Assembly: GCA_000769715.1 (NCBI GenBank)
Contig: JROS01000076.1
Location: forward strand, 1-42,354
Direction: 5' to 3'
DNA length: 42,354 nt
Source of the DNA: Desulfobulbus sp. Tol-SR
Lineage (GTDB): Bacteria > Desulfobacterota > Desulfobulbia > Desulfobulbales > Desulfocapsaceae
Of the stretch, positions 42,216-42,354 are shown piece by piece (positions within the stretch are counted from its first letter, which is position 1; each line of letters begins with the position of its first letter). The notes beneath the pieces are model-generated. The model saw only the letters and a program-made list of their open reading frames with translations, did not search any database and was not told the DNA's origin. The position numbers were made by a program, and so were the translations under genes.

Positions 42216-42354
42216 TTCACTGCATCTACCACAAATTTCTGTTATCTCTTTGTTACGTCGGTATTACTGATGATATCTCCCTTTTATCTCCTTCATTTTT
42301 CCCGTCCTCCTCCCATCTTTCTTGAAAAACGATCTTGACAGGGGCGAGGAGATA

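Overview
The window is high-GC, Gram-negative chromosomal DNA. It most resembles Desulfobacterota (former Deltaproteobacteria), probably near Desulfobulbales. The evidence is a complex I operon without the NADH module (no nuoE, F or G between nuoD and nuoH), carrying Mrp-like antiporter subunits, together with a UbiE/MenG methyltransferase, a C_GCAxxG_C_C protein and PilZ and MOSC proteins of delta-proteobacterial type. This placement comes from gene content alone; no 16S gene is present.

Layout. 1-3.7 kb: a partial TetR regulator, a cysteine-rich C_GCAxxG_C_C protein, a frameshifted membrane-protein gene and a PilZ (c-di-GMP) protein. 3.7-12.1 kb: recC-recB-recD on the minus strand with ATGA overlaps. 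12.2-15.1 kb: a small membrane protein and a divergent unknown protein whose start codons abut as CATATG, then a Nudix CoA-pyrophosphatase-like gene and a TANGO2/NRDE gene. 15.3-16.8 kb: a universal stress protein and a MOSC protein. 16.8-22.1 kb: a minus-strand cluster of TtcA-like thiolase, DUF89 phosphatase-like protein, asnS, ubiE/menG and a decayed long-chain acyl-CoA synthetase gene missing two internal blocks. 22.2-23.5 kb: a lipoprotein gene and hisB. 23.7-24.85 kb: tRNA-Gly(GCC), rplM and rpsI, with a consensus-like promoter and two intrinsic terminators. 25-26.8 kb: argC and truA. 26.8-27.8 kb: a LysR regulator divergent from the complex I operon.

28.1-39.5 kb is one tightly packed operon: nuoA-B-C-D-H-I-J-K, an Mrp/NuoL-like subunit, an 84-aa membrane protein, a second larger NuoL/Na+/H+-antiporter-D-like subunit, nuoM and nuoN. 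It has a full hydrogenase-like Q-module (B, C, D, I) and four antiporter-like subunits instead of three. The NADH-oxidising EFG module is absent, so the electron donor is probably ferredoxin or another partner, unless EFG is encoded elsewhere.

39.5-41.5 kb carries a complete IS3-family element (39938-41472). It has 30-bp imperfect terminal inverted repeats, a 4-bp CGGA target duplication, orfA/orfB joined by an A9 slippery run, and two strong hairpins in the 3' end of orfB. Removing it restores a 63-codon open frame of unknown function. The window closes with a small membrane/coiled-coil protein. The most interesting points are the expanded complex I with its embedded small membrane protein, the terminator wedged between tRNA-Gly and rplM, the twice-deleted acyl-CoA synthetase and the IS-split small ORF.
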